Both the position numbers and the translations under genes were made by a program. Of a stretch of 64,000 nucleotides of DNA, positions 48,453 to 56,809 are shown in pieces. The stretch covers positions 3,244,770-3,308,769 of the forward strand of contig NZ_CP021404.1 of the NCBI RefSeq assembly GCF_002504165.1. The letters run 5' to 3'. This stretch comes from Pacificitalea manganoxidans (GTDB lineage Bacteria > Pseudomonadota > Alphaproteobacteria > Rhodobacterales > Rhodobacteraceae). Under the pieces are notes generated by a model. That model saw only the letters and a program-made list of their open reading frames with translations, made no database searches and was not told the origin of the DNA. Position 1 is the first letter of the stretch, and every line of letters begins with the position of its first letter.

Positions 48453-49100
48453 ATGATGACAATGCCCGCGCGGTCGCCCGCCCCAGAGCCCAAAAAGGGC
48501 CGGAAATACGACCAGGTGATCCGTGGGGCGCGCAGCGTGTTCATGCAGGACGGGTTCGAAGGCGCCAGCGTCGATGACATCGCCCGCACCGCGGGTGTCT
48601 CGAAAGCGACGCTTTACAGCTACTTCCCCGATAAGGAGCGGCTGTTCATGGAGGTCGTCACCTGCGAATGCCGCAAACAGGCCGACGGCGCGCTGGACGA
48701 AATAGACCAGACCGCCGATCCCCGGCAGGTGCTGCGACTGGTGGGCGAACGGCTTCAGCAATTCGTGCTGTCGGATTTCGGGCGCAACGTGTTCCGCATC
48801 TGCGTCGCCGAAAGCGACCGTTTCCCCAGTCTTGGCCATGAATTCTACGAATGCGGTCCGAAACTGGTGCGCGAGCAATTGGGCAATTACCTGCGCTGCG
48901 CCACCGAACGGGGGGAATTCGAGATCGAGGATTTCGATCTTGCCGCCGATCAATTTGCCGAACTGTGCAAGGCCGATATCTTCGCGCGGATTCTGATGGG
49001 CGTTGCGACCAGCTTCACCCCGGAGGAAGCTCGGCGTGTGATAGATGGCGCGGTCGATATGTTCTGCGCGCGCTATGCCGCGTCCGCCGCCCGCCACTGA
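48453..49100 (+). CDS. TetR/AcrR family transcriptional regulator
   Basis: 215 residues. The helix-turn-helix at about 20-65 reads RSVFMQDGFEGASVDDIARTAGVSKATLYSYFPDKERLF, typical of TetR repressors (split here: DDIARTAGVSKATLYSYF). The ligand-binding domain includes a TetR_C-like region with C-rich positions (ECRKQADGALDEID, ECGPKL). It is preceded by an operator-like site. Start uncertain between GTG 48441 and ATGs 48453, 48456, 48462. It probably senses a small molecule and controls itself and the adjacent peptide gene, perhaps also the AEC exporter. Confidence 0.88.
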   Translation: MMTMPARSPAPEPKKGRKYDQVIRGARSVFMQDGFEGASVDDIARTAGVSKATLYSYFPDKERLFMEVVTCECRKQADGALDEIDQTADPRQVLRLVGERLQQFVLSDFGRNVFRICVAESDRFPSLGHEFYECGPKLVREQLGNYLRCATERGEFEIEDFDLAADQFAELCKADIFARILMGVATSFTPEEARRVIDGAVDMFCARYAASAARH

Positions 49101-49301
49101 TCCCCTGGCTGGCCCTTGGGCCCTGTCCCTGAACTCGTAAACACTGCAAACGGACGGCGGCGCGTCAGCCTCGCCCCCAGATAGCCGGGTTTCCCCGACC
49201 GAAACCAACGCGAGACGTCAACCACTCCACCTGAAAATCATTAATAATTTATGAACGCACCGCTGCGATTGGCCTCACCCGGCCCCACCACAGCACCGCG
49301 C

Positions 49302-50021
49302 TCAATCCAGCCGCCGCACCAGAAGCTGGTTGCCCGGGCCCCGCTTCGTCTCGAAAATCTTGATGTCCTGCACCAGATCGCTGAGCTTTTTCTTGCCATA
49401 GGTCCGGGTGTCGAAATCGGGGTTCGAGGCGACGATGAACTGCCCCAGCTGGCCGAGCGTATACCAATCGTCATCCTGATCGATGCTGTCCATCGCCTTC
49501 AAAATCAGATCGCGCGCCTCATTGGGGTTGCGCCCGGCGGCGCGCTCGGTCGTTTCGCTTGGCTTGTCCTTGTCCTCGCTATCGGCAAGATTCTCGAGGA
49601 AGATGAACCGCTTGCACGCCTTGCGGAACGCGCCGGGCGTCTTGGCCGCGCCGATCCCGAACACATCCAGACCCTGTTCGCGCACCCGGCTGGCCAGACG
49701 GGTGAAATCGCTGTCCGACGACACCAGCACAAACGCATCGAACCGCCCCGAATGCATCAGGTCCATCGCGTCGATCACCAGCGCGATGTCAGAGGCGTTT
49801 TTACCCACGGTGTTTGCGGGCTGATGATGCGGCACCAGACCGAATTCCGCCTGAACCTTGTTCCAGCCGTTCATCTGCTGGCTGGAGAAGTCCCCATAGA
49901 CCCGGCGCACCGAAGCCTCCCCCAGTGACGCGATCTCGTCAAAGATCGCCCTGCACCAGCGCGGCGAGGTGTTGTCCGCGTCGATCAGCACGGCAAGCAG
50001 GGGGGCGGTCGAGCGTTCCAT
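49302..50021 (-). CDS. NYN-domain nuclease-like protein with OST-HTH domain
   Basis: 239 residues. Residues 1-150 are a NYN (LabA-like/PIN-fold) domain: LAVLIDADNTS with Asp14 and Asp16, then SDIALVIDAMDLMHSGRFD and VLVSSDSDFTRLASR, giving four acidic metal-site residues. The C-terminal 75 residues form an OST-HTH/LOTUS-like domain (LIL KAMDSIDQDDDWYTLGQLG, TYGKKKLSDLVQDIKIFE). Such proteins are predicted RNA-binding nucleases. Start at ATG 50021; the open frame extends further upstream without similarity. Downstream of, and co-directional with, the formaldehyde dehydrogenase gene. Confidence 0.85.
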   Translation of the reverse strand: MERSTAPLLAVLIDADNTSPRWCRAIFDEIASLGEASVRRVYGDFSSQQMNGWNKVQAEFGLVPHHQPANTVGKNASDIALVIDAMDLMHSGRFDAFVLVSSDSDFTRLASRVREQGLDVFGIGAAKTPGAFRKACKRFIFLENLADSEDKDKPSETTERAAGRNPNEARDLILKAMDSIDQDDDWYTLGQLGQFIVASNPDFDTRTYGKKKLSDLVQDIKIFETKRGPGNQLLVRRLD

Positions 50022-50116
50022 CAGGGGCCTTTCGGTGTTTGCGCCCCCATGCCCGAGATCGGTGCTGGGGGCCAGTGTCCCGGCCCGCCACCGTGGCGGC
50101 AAGCCGGGAATCGTTC

Positions 50117-50161
50117 GCGCGGTCAGTAGACCGAGGCCTGAGCTTGCGCGGTCAGTAGACC
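50117..50161. repeat. 16-bp direct repeats at the end of the formaldehyde dehydrogenase gene
   Basis: GCGCGGTCAGTAGACC occurs at 50117-50132 and again at 50146-50161, a period of 29 bp. The second copy contains the last codons and the stop of the dehydrogenase gene, so the first is a duplicate of the gene end lying downstream. Confidence 0.9.
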
Positions 50162-51282
50162 ACGACACTCCGGATCGACTCGCCCGAATGCATCAGATCA
50201 AACCCCTTGTTGATCTCGTCGAGGCTCAGCGTGTGGGTAATCATCGGATCGATCTCGATCTTGCCGTCCATATACCAGTCGACAATTTGCGGGACATCGG
50301 TGCGGCCACGCGCGCCGCCAAAGGCCGTGCCCTTCCACGTCCGGCCCGTGACCAACTGGAACGGACGGGTCGCGATCTCCGCCCCTGCGGGCGCCACGCC
50401 GATGATGATCGACTGTCCCCACCCGCGATGGGTGCATTCCAGCGCGTCGCGCATCACCTTCACATTGCCGGTGCAGTCAAAGGAATAATCCGCGCCGCCG
50501 ATCTGATCGAAGGGCGTCTTGGTCAGGTTGACCAGATAGGGCACCAGATCCTCGCCGATCTCCGACGGGTTGACGAAATGGGTCATGCCGAAACGCTCGC
50601 CCCATTCCTTCTTGTCGTTGTTCAGATCGACGCCGATGATCATATCCGCGCCCGCCAACCGCAGGCCTTGGATGACGTTCAGGCCGATACCGCCCAGACC
50701 GAACACCACCGCCTTGGCGCCGATCTCGACCTTGGCGGTGTTAATGACTGCGCCGATGCCGGTGGTGACGCCACAGCCGATATAGCAGATCTTGTCGAAC
50801 GGCGCGTCCTCGCGCACCTTGGCCAGCGCGATTTCCGGCAGCACGGTGTGGTTCGAGAAGGTCGAGCAGCCCATGTAATGCAGGATCGGATCGCCATCGA
50901 GCGTGGAAAACCGGGAACTGCCATCAGGCATAAGCCCCTGCCCCTGCGTCCCCCGGATCGAGGTGCAGAGGTTGGTTTTCTGGCTCAGGCAGGACGGGCA
51001 CTGCCGACATTCCGGCGTATAAAGCGGGATGACGTGATCGCCGGGCTTCAGCGTGGTCACGCCTGCGCCAACCTCCACCACCACGCCCGCGCCCTCATGG
51101 CCCAGAATGGCGGGAAAAAGCCCTTCGGGATCGGCGCCCGACAGGGTGAACTCGTCGGTGTGGCAGATGCCGGTGGCCTTGATCTCCACCAGCACTTCGC
51201 CGGCGCGGGGGCCTTCCAGATTGACGTCCATCACCTCGAGTTTACTGCCAGCTTTGATCGCGACAGCAGCACGCGTTTTCAT
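50152..51282 (-). CDS. frmA: S-(hydroxymethyl)glutathione dehydrogenase (class III alcohol dehydrogenase)
   Basis: 376 residues. It oxidises S-hydroxymethylglutathione, the adduct of formaldehyde and glutathione, to S-formylglutathione with NAD. Catalytic zinc ligand Cys is in TGICHTDEFTLSG and the GHEGAGVV glycine motif follows; the structural zinc cysteines are in CRQCPSCLSQKTNLC. The Rossmann GLGGIGL is in the second half. GGAGGAA eight bases before the ATG at 51282 supports the start. It acts before FghA (46 kb). Confidence 0.96.
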   Translation of the reverse strand: MKTRAAVAIKAGSKLEVMDVNLEGPRAGEVLVEIKATGICHTDEFTLSGADPEGLFPAILGHEGAGVVVEVGAGVTTLKPGDHVIPLYTPECRQCPSCLSQKTNLCTSIRGTQGQGLMPDGSSRFSTLDGDPILHYMGCSTFSNHTVLPEIALAKVREDAPFDKICYIGCGVTTGIGAVINTAKVEIGAKAVVFGLGGIGLNVIQGLRLAGADMIIGVDLNNDKKEWGERFGMTHFVNPSEIGEDLVPYLVNLTKTPFDQIGGADYSFDCTGNVKVMRDALECTHRGWGQSIIIGVAPAGAEIATRPFQLVTGRTWKGTAFGGARGRTDVPQIVDWYMDGKIEIDPMITHTLSLDEINKGFDLMHSGESIRSVVVY

Positions 51283-51352
51283 TTCAATTTCCTCCGGATA
51301 GGATGCCGCCGAAACCGTGACCGATGGGGTCCGGAAATGCAACTAGCGAGGT

Positions 51353-51697
51353 ATGAACCCGATGCCGATGCGCATGCCGATGCTGATGATCGCGGGCGTT
51401 TCCCTGTCGCTGATGGCCGCTTGCGGGCCGCAGATCCCCGAGACGCCGGAAATCGTCAATCCCGATGTCGCCCTGCCCTATGGCACGCCGCTGGAACGGC
51501 GCGAGCCTGATCTGTGCCAGCTCGATCAGGTGCGCGCCTTTGTCGGCCAGCCGGTGAGCTACGCCCCGGTATCGAGCCTTGATCGCCCGGTGCGGGTAAT
51601 CGGCCCCGATGACATCGTAACGCAGGAATACAATCCGCGCCGCGTCAATTTCTACACCGACGCCTACGGCACCATCACCCGCGTCTCCTGCGGCTAA
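51353..51697 (+). CDS. I78 peptidase-inhibitor family lipoprotein
   Basis: 114 residues. A Met-rich lipoprotein signal (MLMIAGVSLSLMAAC) gives lipobox LMAAC with Cys24. The C-terminal part (EPDLCQLDQVRAFVGQPV, then VRVIGPDDIVTQEYNP and GTITRVSCG) matches the I78 inhibitor domain, with the two cysteines that form its disulfide. These small proteins inhibit subtilisin-like serine peptidases; an envelope-anchored form would protect against secreted or external proteases. Divergent from frmA with 70 bp between. Confidence 0.85.
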   Translation: MNPMPMRMPMLMIAGVSLSLMAACGPQIPETPEIVNPDVALPYGTPLERREPDLCQLDQVRAFVGQPVSYAPVSSLDRPVRVIGPDDIVTQEYNPRRVNFYTDAYGTITRVSCG

Positions 51698-52038
51698 GGG
51701 CCAATCACGGCTAAACGACAGGCGCGCGCGCCGTTCCATCGGGGATGGCGCGCGCGGCTTTGCCCCGAGGGGCGTTCCAATCGCCGCGCTTCGTGCTAAA
51801 TCCGAAGGCGGCAGCGCGCCCTGCCCGCCGAATGACGACGGAGCCAGCGCGCCCGCCCGTATCACGCCCCGCCAGCCCCGCCGGACACAACCGCCCCGGT
51901 GCCGCCAGCCCCTGCGCGCGATCGCCCACATCTGCTTGCGCACGGGTCCATGACGGGCGCGGCGCCCTGCGGCACGTCCCCCGCCGCCGCCCTTTCCCGC
52001 CGCAGGTCCGCGGCGCGCCTGACCGAAACGAGCCGCCT
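51698..52038 (+). other. 341-bp intergenic region before the ABC exporter
   Basis: No convincing gene. It begins with a strong GC hairpin (51723-51756). The remainder is Pro/Arg-biased when translated in the ABC transporter frame (open from 51745), but shows no family similarity and no ribosome site. Transcription signals for the exporter were not recognised. Confidence 0.6.
51723..51756 (+). terminator. GC-rich hairpin, possible terminator of the I78 gene
   Basis: CGCGCGCGCC (51723-51732) pairs perfectly with GGCGCGCGCG (51747-51756) around 14 bases that can also pair internally (ATC...GAT). Only GCTTTG follows, so termination would be weak or factor-dependent. Confidence 0.5.
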
Positions 52039-53883
52039 ATGAAACCGACCGAAATCATCGATGCTTTCCGCCCCGCCGAAGGGGCGCCGCCCCGCACGCT
52101 GGCGGCGTTTCTGTTGTGGTGCCTGAAAGGCGCGATGCCGGTGCTGTTGGCCGCGGGTCTGCTGTCGAGCCTCGTCGGCGGGCTGGAGGTCATCGCAGCG
52201 TCGCTGCTGGGCGTGGTGATCGATACCGCGCTTGCCGCCGGGCCAGAGACGTTTTTTCGGGATCATGTCTGGCTGATCGTCGGCATCACGCTGTTTTTCA
52301 TCGTGCTGCGGCCCGTGCTGGCGGGGCTGGCGACCGGGGCCAATGCGCTGGTCATTCAGCCGAACGTCAACCCGCTGGTTCTGTCGCGGCTGCACCGCTG
52401 GACGATGGGACAGGCGGTGACCTATTTCGATAACGATTTCGCCGGGCGCATCGCGCAAAAGCAGATGCAATGTTCCCGCGCCGTGACCGAGGTGGTGTCC
52501 GAGGTCGTCAACGTCGTCTTTTTTGCGCTGGCGTCGATTGTCGGCGCGGTGTTCCTCTTGGGCGCAATAGACTGGCGCGTGGCGGTGGTGCTGGGCATCT
52601 GGACCGCCGCCTATCTGGGTTTGATGCGCTATTTCCTGCCGCGCATCCGCGTCCGCGCCAAGGACCGCGCCGGCGCGCGGGCGATGGTGTCGGGGCAGGT
52701 CGTGGATACGATCACCAATATCAAGACGGTCAAGCTTTTCGCCCATGCCGCGCATGAGGACCGCTCCGCCCTGACCGCGATGGCCCGATTTCGCGACCGG
52801 GTGATCCACATGGGGCGCATTTCCACCGCGTTCCGGTTCGCGCTGATGACGCTGGCGGGGTGTCTGCCCGTGCTGCTGATTGGCGGCACGCTTCTGTTGT
52901 GGTCCGAGGGTGCGGCCAGCGCCGGGGACATCGCCGCGGCGGGCACCATCGCGATCCGGATCGCACAGATGACCGGCTGGGTCAGCTTTGCGCTGCTGGG
53001 GATCTATTCCAGTCTGGGCGAGGTCGAGGACGGCATGAACACCCTGACCCCGCCTCACACCCTGACCGACCGCGACGGCGCGCTGGATCTGCCGCGGGCC
53101 GAGGGGCGCGTCAGCTTCGAGGATGTGGGATTTGCCTATGGGCGGCGTCACGGAGGCGTGCAGGGCATCTCCCTGACGCTGGAGCCGGGGCAGAAATGCG
53201 GCATCGTCGGCGCATCGGGCGCGGGGAAATCGACGCTCGTGTCGCTGCTGCTGCGGCTTTACGACACCGAGGCGGGCGCGATCCGCATCGATGGCCATGA
53301 CATCCGCGACCTGACGCAGGAAAGCCTGCGGCGCCAGATCGGGATGGTCACGCAGGAAACCGCGATGTTCAATCGCTCCGCCCGTGACAACGTCAAATAC
53401 GGCCGCCCCGACGCCACCGACGCGCAGATGATCGAGGCCACGCGCCGCGCCGAGGCGCATGGTTTCATCTGCGAGTTGGAGGATTACGCCGGGCGCACGG
53501 GCTACGAGGCGCATCTGGGGGAACGCGGCGTGCGGCTGTCGGGCGGGCAGCGGCAGCGCGTGGCGCTTGCCCGCGCGATCCTGAAGGATGCGCCGATCCT
53601 TGTGCTGGACGAGGCGACAAGCGCGCTCGACAGCGAGGTGGAGGCACAGATCCAATCGGCGCTGGACCGGGTGATGGTCGGCAAGACCGTGCTGGCGATT
53701 GCGCACCGCCTGTCGACGATCGCGCGGATGGACCGGATCATCGTGCTGGATCAGGGCCGCATCGTCGAGGATGGCACCCATGATGAATTGCTTGCCGCCG
53801 ATGGGCTCTACGCCCGCTACTGGGCCCGGCAATCCGGCGGATTTCTGGGAGCCGAGGACCGCGACGACCGCGCGGCGGAATGA
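52039..53883 (+). CDS. ABC transporter, fused permease and ATPase (exporter type)
   Basis: 614 residues. Six membrane segments (about 30-330) form an ABC exporter domain. The nucleotide-binding domain has Walker A GASGAGKST at about 390-398, the Q-loop, the ABC signature LSGGQRQRVALARA and Walker B ILVLDEATSALD with AIAHRLSTIARMDRI. As a half-transporter it would dimerise; the substrate is unknown (lipid, peptide or drug). ATG 52039 matches the usual N-terminal length. The frame is open to 51745 without similarity. No partner gene adjoins it. Confidence 0.92.
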   Translation: MKPTEIIDAFRPAEGAPPRTLAAFLLWCLKGAMPVLLAAGLLSSLVGGLEVIAASLLGVVIDTALAAGPETFFRDHVWLIVGITLFFIVLRPVLAGLATGANALVIQPNVNPLVLSRLHRWTMGQAVTYFDNDFAGRIAQKQMQCSRAVTEVVSEVVNVVFFALASIVGAVFLLGAIDWRVAVVLGIWTAAYLGLMRYFLPRIRVRAKDRAGARAMVSGQVVDTITNIKTVKLFAHAAHEDRSALTAMARFRDRVIHMGRISTAFRFALMTLAGCLPVLLIGGTLLLWSEGAASAGDIAAAGTIAIRIAQMTGWVSFALLGIYSSLGEVEDGMNTLTPPHTLTDRDGALDLPRAEGRVSFEDVGFAYGRRHGGVQGISLTLEPGQKCGIVGASGAGKSTLVSLLLRLYDTEAGAIRIDGHDIRDLTQESLRRQIGMVTQETAMFNRSARDNVKYGRPDATDAQMIEATRRAEAHGFICELEDYAGRTGYEAHLGERGVRLSGGQRQRVALARAILKDAPILVLDEATSALDSEVEAQIQSALDRVMVGKTVLAIAHRLSTIARMDRIIVLDQGRIVEDGTHDELLAADGLYARYWARQSGGFLGAEDRDDRAAE

Positions 53884-54227
53884 GCGCGACACTTTGGGGT
53901 GACGCAGGCCTGCCGGTCGGGACGCGGATCGGCGGCGGGCGCGTGGGGGGTCGGAGGGCGTTCCACACTGGTGTTGCGCAATGGGCGAAACCGCGTGCGC
54001 AGCTAGGGGCAAATGTTTCGCACGCGAAACAACTCTAAAATCGGGTTAACATCGCCCCGCACGCGTTATTCAGTGGGATCAGCGGCTTAACCGCCCTTGG
54101 CCGGTAAGGTGCCACGCCTTGTGCAACGCGCCGCAAATTCAGAGTTTCGCAACCCTTTTCGCCCGCGCGGGGTTTCCATCGTGACGGGAGTGGCCGAACC
54201 TCTCGCAGCAATCACGAGGGACAGCAG
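53884..54227 (+). other. 344-bp intergenic region with parS-like palindrome
   Basis: No gene recognised. The main structure is an 18-bp palindrome (54014-54031). AT-poor stretches surround it, and a GGTTAAC lies 15 bp on. The stretch before 54228 ends in GAGGGACAGCAG, giving the phosphatase gene a good ribosome site (GAGGGA). Confidence 0.6.
54014..54031. repeat. 18-bp near-perfect palindrome, parS-like
   Basis: TGTTTCGCACGCGAAACA: 8-bp arms around AC. The ends TGTTTC...GAAACA are those of the bacterial parS consensus TGTTTCACGTGAAACA, but the centre is six bases rather than four, so it is not a standard parS site. An alternative is a repressor operator for the phosphatase gene. Confidence 0.6.
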
Positions 54228-55001
54228 ATGACATTTTACGCGATGGGCGACATTCACGGACAGCTGGCGCTGCTGCAAGGCGCGCATGCGCTGATCGCGG
54301 AGGACCGCGCGCGGCACGGAATGGCCGAGGACACGCCCATCGTGCATCTGGGCGATCTGGTGGATCGCGGGCCTGACAGCTGCGGTGTGGTCGATCATCT
54401 GGTGCAGGGCCACGCGGCGGGCGCGCCTTGGGTCACCATCAAGGGCAATCACGACCGGATGATGGAGCGGTTTCTGACCGACGCGCGGCTGGACGATCCG
54501 GGGCTGCGCGCCGATCTGGATTGGCTGCATGACAAGCTGGGCGGCAGTGAAACGCTGGCCTCCTACGGGGTCGATGTCAGCCCCGAGCGGTCGGTCGCGG
54601 AGATCCACGCCGACGCGCAGGCAAAGGTGCCGCAGTCCCATACGGACTTTCTACGCAACCTGCCGCTGACATGGGGCGCGGGCCACGGCTGGGGTGCGGC
54701 GCTCTGCGTGCATGCAGGCGTGCGCGCGGGCGTGCCGCTGGTCCAGCAGACGGAGGAAGATCTGGTGTGGATCAGAAAGGGGTTTCTGGACAGTGACGCC
54801 GATTTCGGCGCGCTGATCGTGCATGGCCACACCCCGGTGGAGCGGGCGACGCATTACGGCAATCACCTGAACCTCGACAGCGGCGCGGCGTTTGGCGGGC
54901 CGCTGTCGGTGGCCGTGATCGCACCGGGGCGCGAGGTCTGGCTGCTGGACCCGGAGCAAGGCCGCGTCAGGCTGGAGCCGGTGGACGGCACCCAGACCTG
55001 A
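54228..55001 (+). CDS. serine/threonine-type metallophosphoesterase
   Basis: 257 residues of the PPP-like phosphatase family. Motifs in order: GDIHGQLALL (residue 7 onward), HLGDLVDRGPDSCGVV, IKGNHDRMM, GHGWGAALCVHAGV and VHGHTPVERA. These provide the dinuclear metal site. Members dephosphorylate proteins or dinucleoside polyphosphates; the latter (ApaH-like/PrpE) is possible. GAGGGA eight bases before the ATG sets the start. A palindrome lies about 200 bp upstream. Confidence 0.9.
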   Translation: MTFYAMGDIHGQLALLQGAHALIAEDRARHGMAEDTPIVHLGDLVDRGPDSCGVVDHLVQGHAAGAPWVTIKGNHDRMMERFLTDARLDDPGLRADLDWLHDKLGGSETLASYGVDVSPERSVAEIHADAQAKVPQSHTDFLRNLPLTWGAGHGWGAALCVHAGVRAGVPLVQQTEEDLVWIRKGFLDSDADFGALIVHGHTPVERATHYGNHLNLDSGAAFGGPLSVAVIAPGREVWLLDPEQGRVRLEPVDGTQT

Positions 55002-55019
55002 GCGAACAGTGCTGCGCGG

Positions 55020-56192
55020 TTACTGAAGATCGGCGAACGCCGCCTGCATGCGGGTCACGGCCTCCTCCACCCGCGCGCGGGGCGTGGCGAGGTTGAACCG
55101 AAGGAAGCTCTCACCGCCCTTGCCAAAGGTGGTGCCGTGATTGACGACGATGCGGGCCTCATCCTGCACGCGGCGCAGCGCTTCGGCCTGATCCATGCCC
55201 GCGCCGGTGAAATCGACCCATGCCAGATAGGTGCCCTCCAGCGGCATCGAGCGCAGGCCGGGAATGGCGTTGATCCCCGCATCGAACAGCCGCCGGTTGC
55301 CATCGAGATAGGCGCAAAGGTCATCGACCCATGCCGCACCTTCGGGGGAATAGGCGGCGGTGACCATATGCAGCCCAAAGGAATTGGGCGAAATGCCCAC
55401 GCCCGACATCCGCTTGGCGAACCGCGCGCGCAGATCGGAGTCGGGCACGATGACGTTGCCGATATGGGCGCCTGCGATATTGAACGTCTTGGTGGCCGCC
55501 GTCATCATCACCAGCCGGTCGGAAATACCGTCGACCTTGACCATCGGCGTATGGGTGTGACCGGGCATCAGCAGATCTTGATGGATCTCATCGGACACGA
55601 GGATCAGGTCATGGCGGATCGCGAAATCCGCGATCTCGCGCAGTTCCGCCGGGGTCCAGACACGCCCGCCGGGATTATGGGGCGAACACAGGATCAGCAT
55701 CGTTTCCGTGCCGGTCATCTGCGCATCCCACGCGGCGATGTCGAGCTGGTAGGTGCCTTCGGCGTCGCGGGCCAGTTCACATTCCACGACTTCGCGTTCC
55801 GCCGCACGGATGGTGCGGGCAAAGGCGTGATAGACCGGGGTCAGCAGCACCACACCATCGCCGGGGCGAGTAAAGGCATCGATGCACATGCCTGTGCCGT
55901 TAACCAGCCCGTGCGTGGTAAAGATCGCCTCCCGCTCCGGGGTCCAGCCGTGGCGTTCGCCCGACCACCATTGCACGGCGTCTAGATAGGCCGCCTCATC
56001 GCCGAAATAGCCGTAGATCCCATGATCGACCATCGCCGCCAGCGCCCCGGTCACGCAGGCAGGCGGGCGGAAGTCCATATCCGCGACCCACATCGCGATG
56101 CCATCCTCCGGCGAGACGCCGTAGAGCGGCTCCATCATGTCCCATTTCGAGCAATGGGTTCCACGGCGGTCGATCATCTCGTCAAAGGTCAT
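55020..56192 (-). CDS. PatB/MalY-type pyridoxal-phosphate C-S lyase (aminotransferase fold)
   Basis: 390 residues, aminotransferase class I/II of the PatB group with cystathionine beta-lyase-like activity, releasing thiol or H2S, pyruvate and ammonia. N-terminus KWDMMEPLYGV..GIAMWVADMDFRPP is characteristic, and the PLP lysine is in MTAATKTFNIAGAHIGN. AGGAG about seven bases before the ATG at 56192 supports the start; another ATG two codons upstream is possible. Convergent with the phosphatase gene, divergent from def1. Confidence 0.9.
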   Translation of the reverse strand: MTFDEMIDRRGTHCSKWDMMEPLYGVSPEDGIAMWVADMDFRPPACVTGALAAMVDHGIYGYFGDEAAYLDAVQWWSGERHGWTPEREAIFTTHGLVNGTGMCIDAFTRPGDGVVLLTPVYHAFARTIRAAEREVVECELARDAEGTYQLDIAAWDAQMTGTETMLILCSPHNPGGRVWTPAELREIADFAIRHDLILVSDEIHQDLLMPGHTHTPMVKVDGISDRLVMMTAATKTFNIAGAHIGNVIVPDSDLRARFAKRMSGVGISPNSFGLHMVTAAYSPEGAAWVDDLCAYLDGNRRLFDAGINAIPGLRSMPLEGTYLAWVDFTGAGMDQAEALRRVQDEARIVVNHGTTFGKGGESFLRFNLATPRARVEEAVTRMQAAFADLQ

Positions 56193-56287
56193 CAGCATCT
56201 CCTGTCGGTGCCGCGCGAGGCTACCCGGAGACGCGGTGACTGCAAGAGGCGTTGCGCGAAAAGGCGTCATGACCTAAATGCCTGCGC

Positions 56288-56809
56288 ATGGCGATCAGAC
56301 CTATACTCATCCACCCGGACCCCCGGCTCAAGAAACCCGCCGCCGATGTCGACACGATCGACGACGGCATCCGGACACTTGCCGCCGATATGCTTGCAAC
56401 CATGTATGACGCGCCGGGCATCGGCCTTGCCGCACCGCAGATCGGCGTGATGCAGCGCGTGCTGGTGATGGATTGCGTGAAAGACCCCGAGACCAACCCC
56501 CGCCCGATGGTGTTGATCAATCCGCAGGTCATCGCGGAATCGGAAGACCGCAACGTCTATGAGGAAGGCTGCCTGTCGATCCCCGAGCAATATGCCGATG
56601 TTGAGCGCCCGAGCGAGGTGACCGTGCGGTGGCTGGGGCTGGATGGCGAAACCCATGAAGAACATTTCACCGGTCTGTGGGCGACCTGCGTGCAGCATGA
56701 GATCGACCATCTCGACGGTGTGCTGTTCATTGATTACCTCAAGCCGCTGAAGCGTCAGATGATCACGCGCAAGATGCAGAAGCTGAAGCGGGAACGGGCG
56801 CGCGCCTGA
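56288..56809 (+). CDS. def: peptide deformylase 1
   Basis: 173 residues, metalloenzyme removing the formyl group from the N-terminus of new proteins. All three motifs are intact: [11 protein letters not shown] (45-55), EEGCLSIPEQY with metal ligand Cys95, and QHEIDHLDG with His137, Glu138 and His141. It is the most canonical of the three copies and the likely housekeeping enzyme. It overlaps def2 by one base (TGATG). Three copies precede fmt, whose product adds the formyl group to initiator tRNA. Confidence 0.97.
   Translation: MAIRPILIHPDPRLKKPAADVDTIDDGIRTLAADMLATMYDAPGIGLAAPQIGVMQRVLVMDCVKDPETNPRPMVLINPQVIAESEDRNVYEEGCLSIPEQYADVERPSEVTVRWLGLDGETHEEHFTGLWATCVQHEIDHLDGVLFIDYLKPLKRQMITRKMQKLKRERARA

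Noticed and set aside
51745..52038. Upstream extension of the ABC exporter frame
   Set aside because: 98 extra codons rich in Arg, Pro and Ala with no similarity; exporters of this family start close to the first membrane helix.
51862..54012. 716-codon open frame opposite the ABC exporter
   Set aside because: Mirror of the exporter codons; no ribosome site or motifs.
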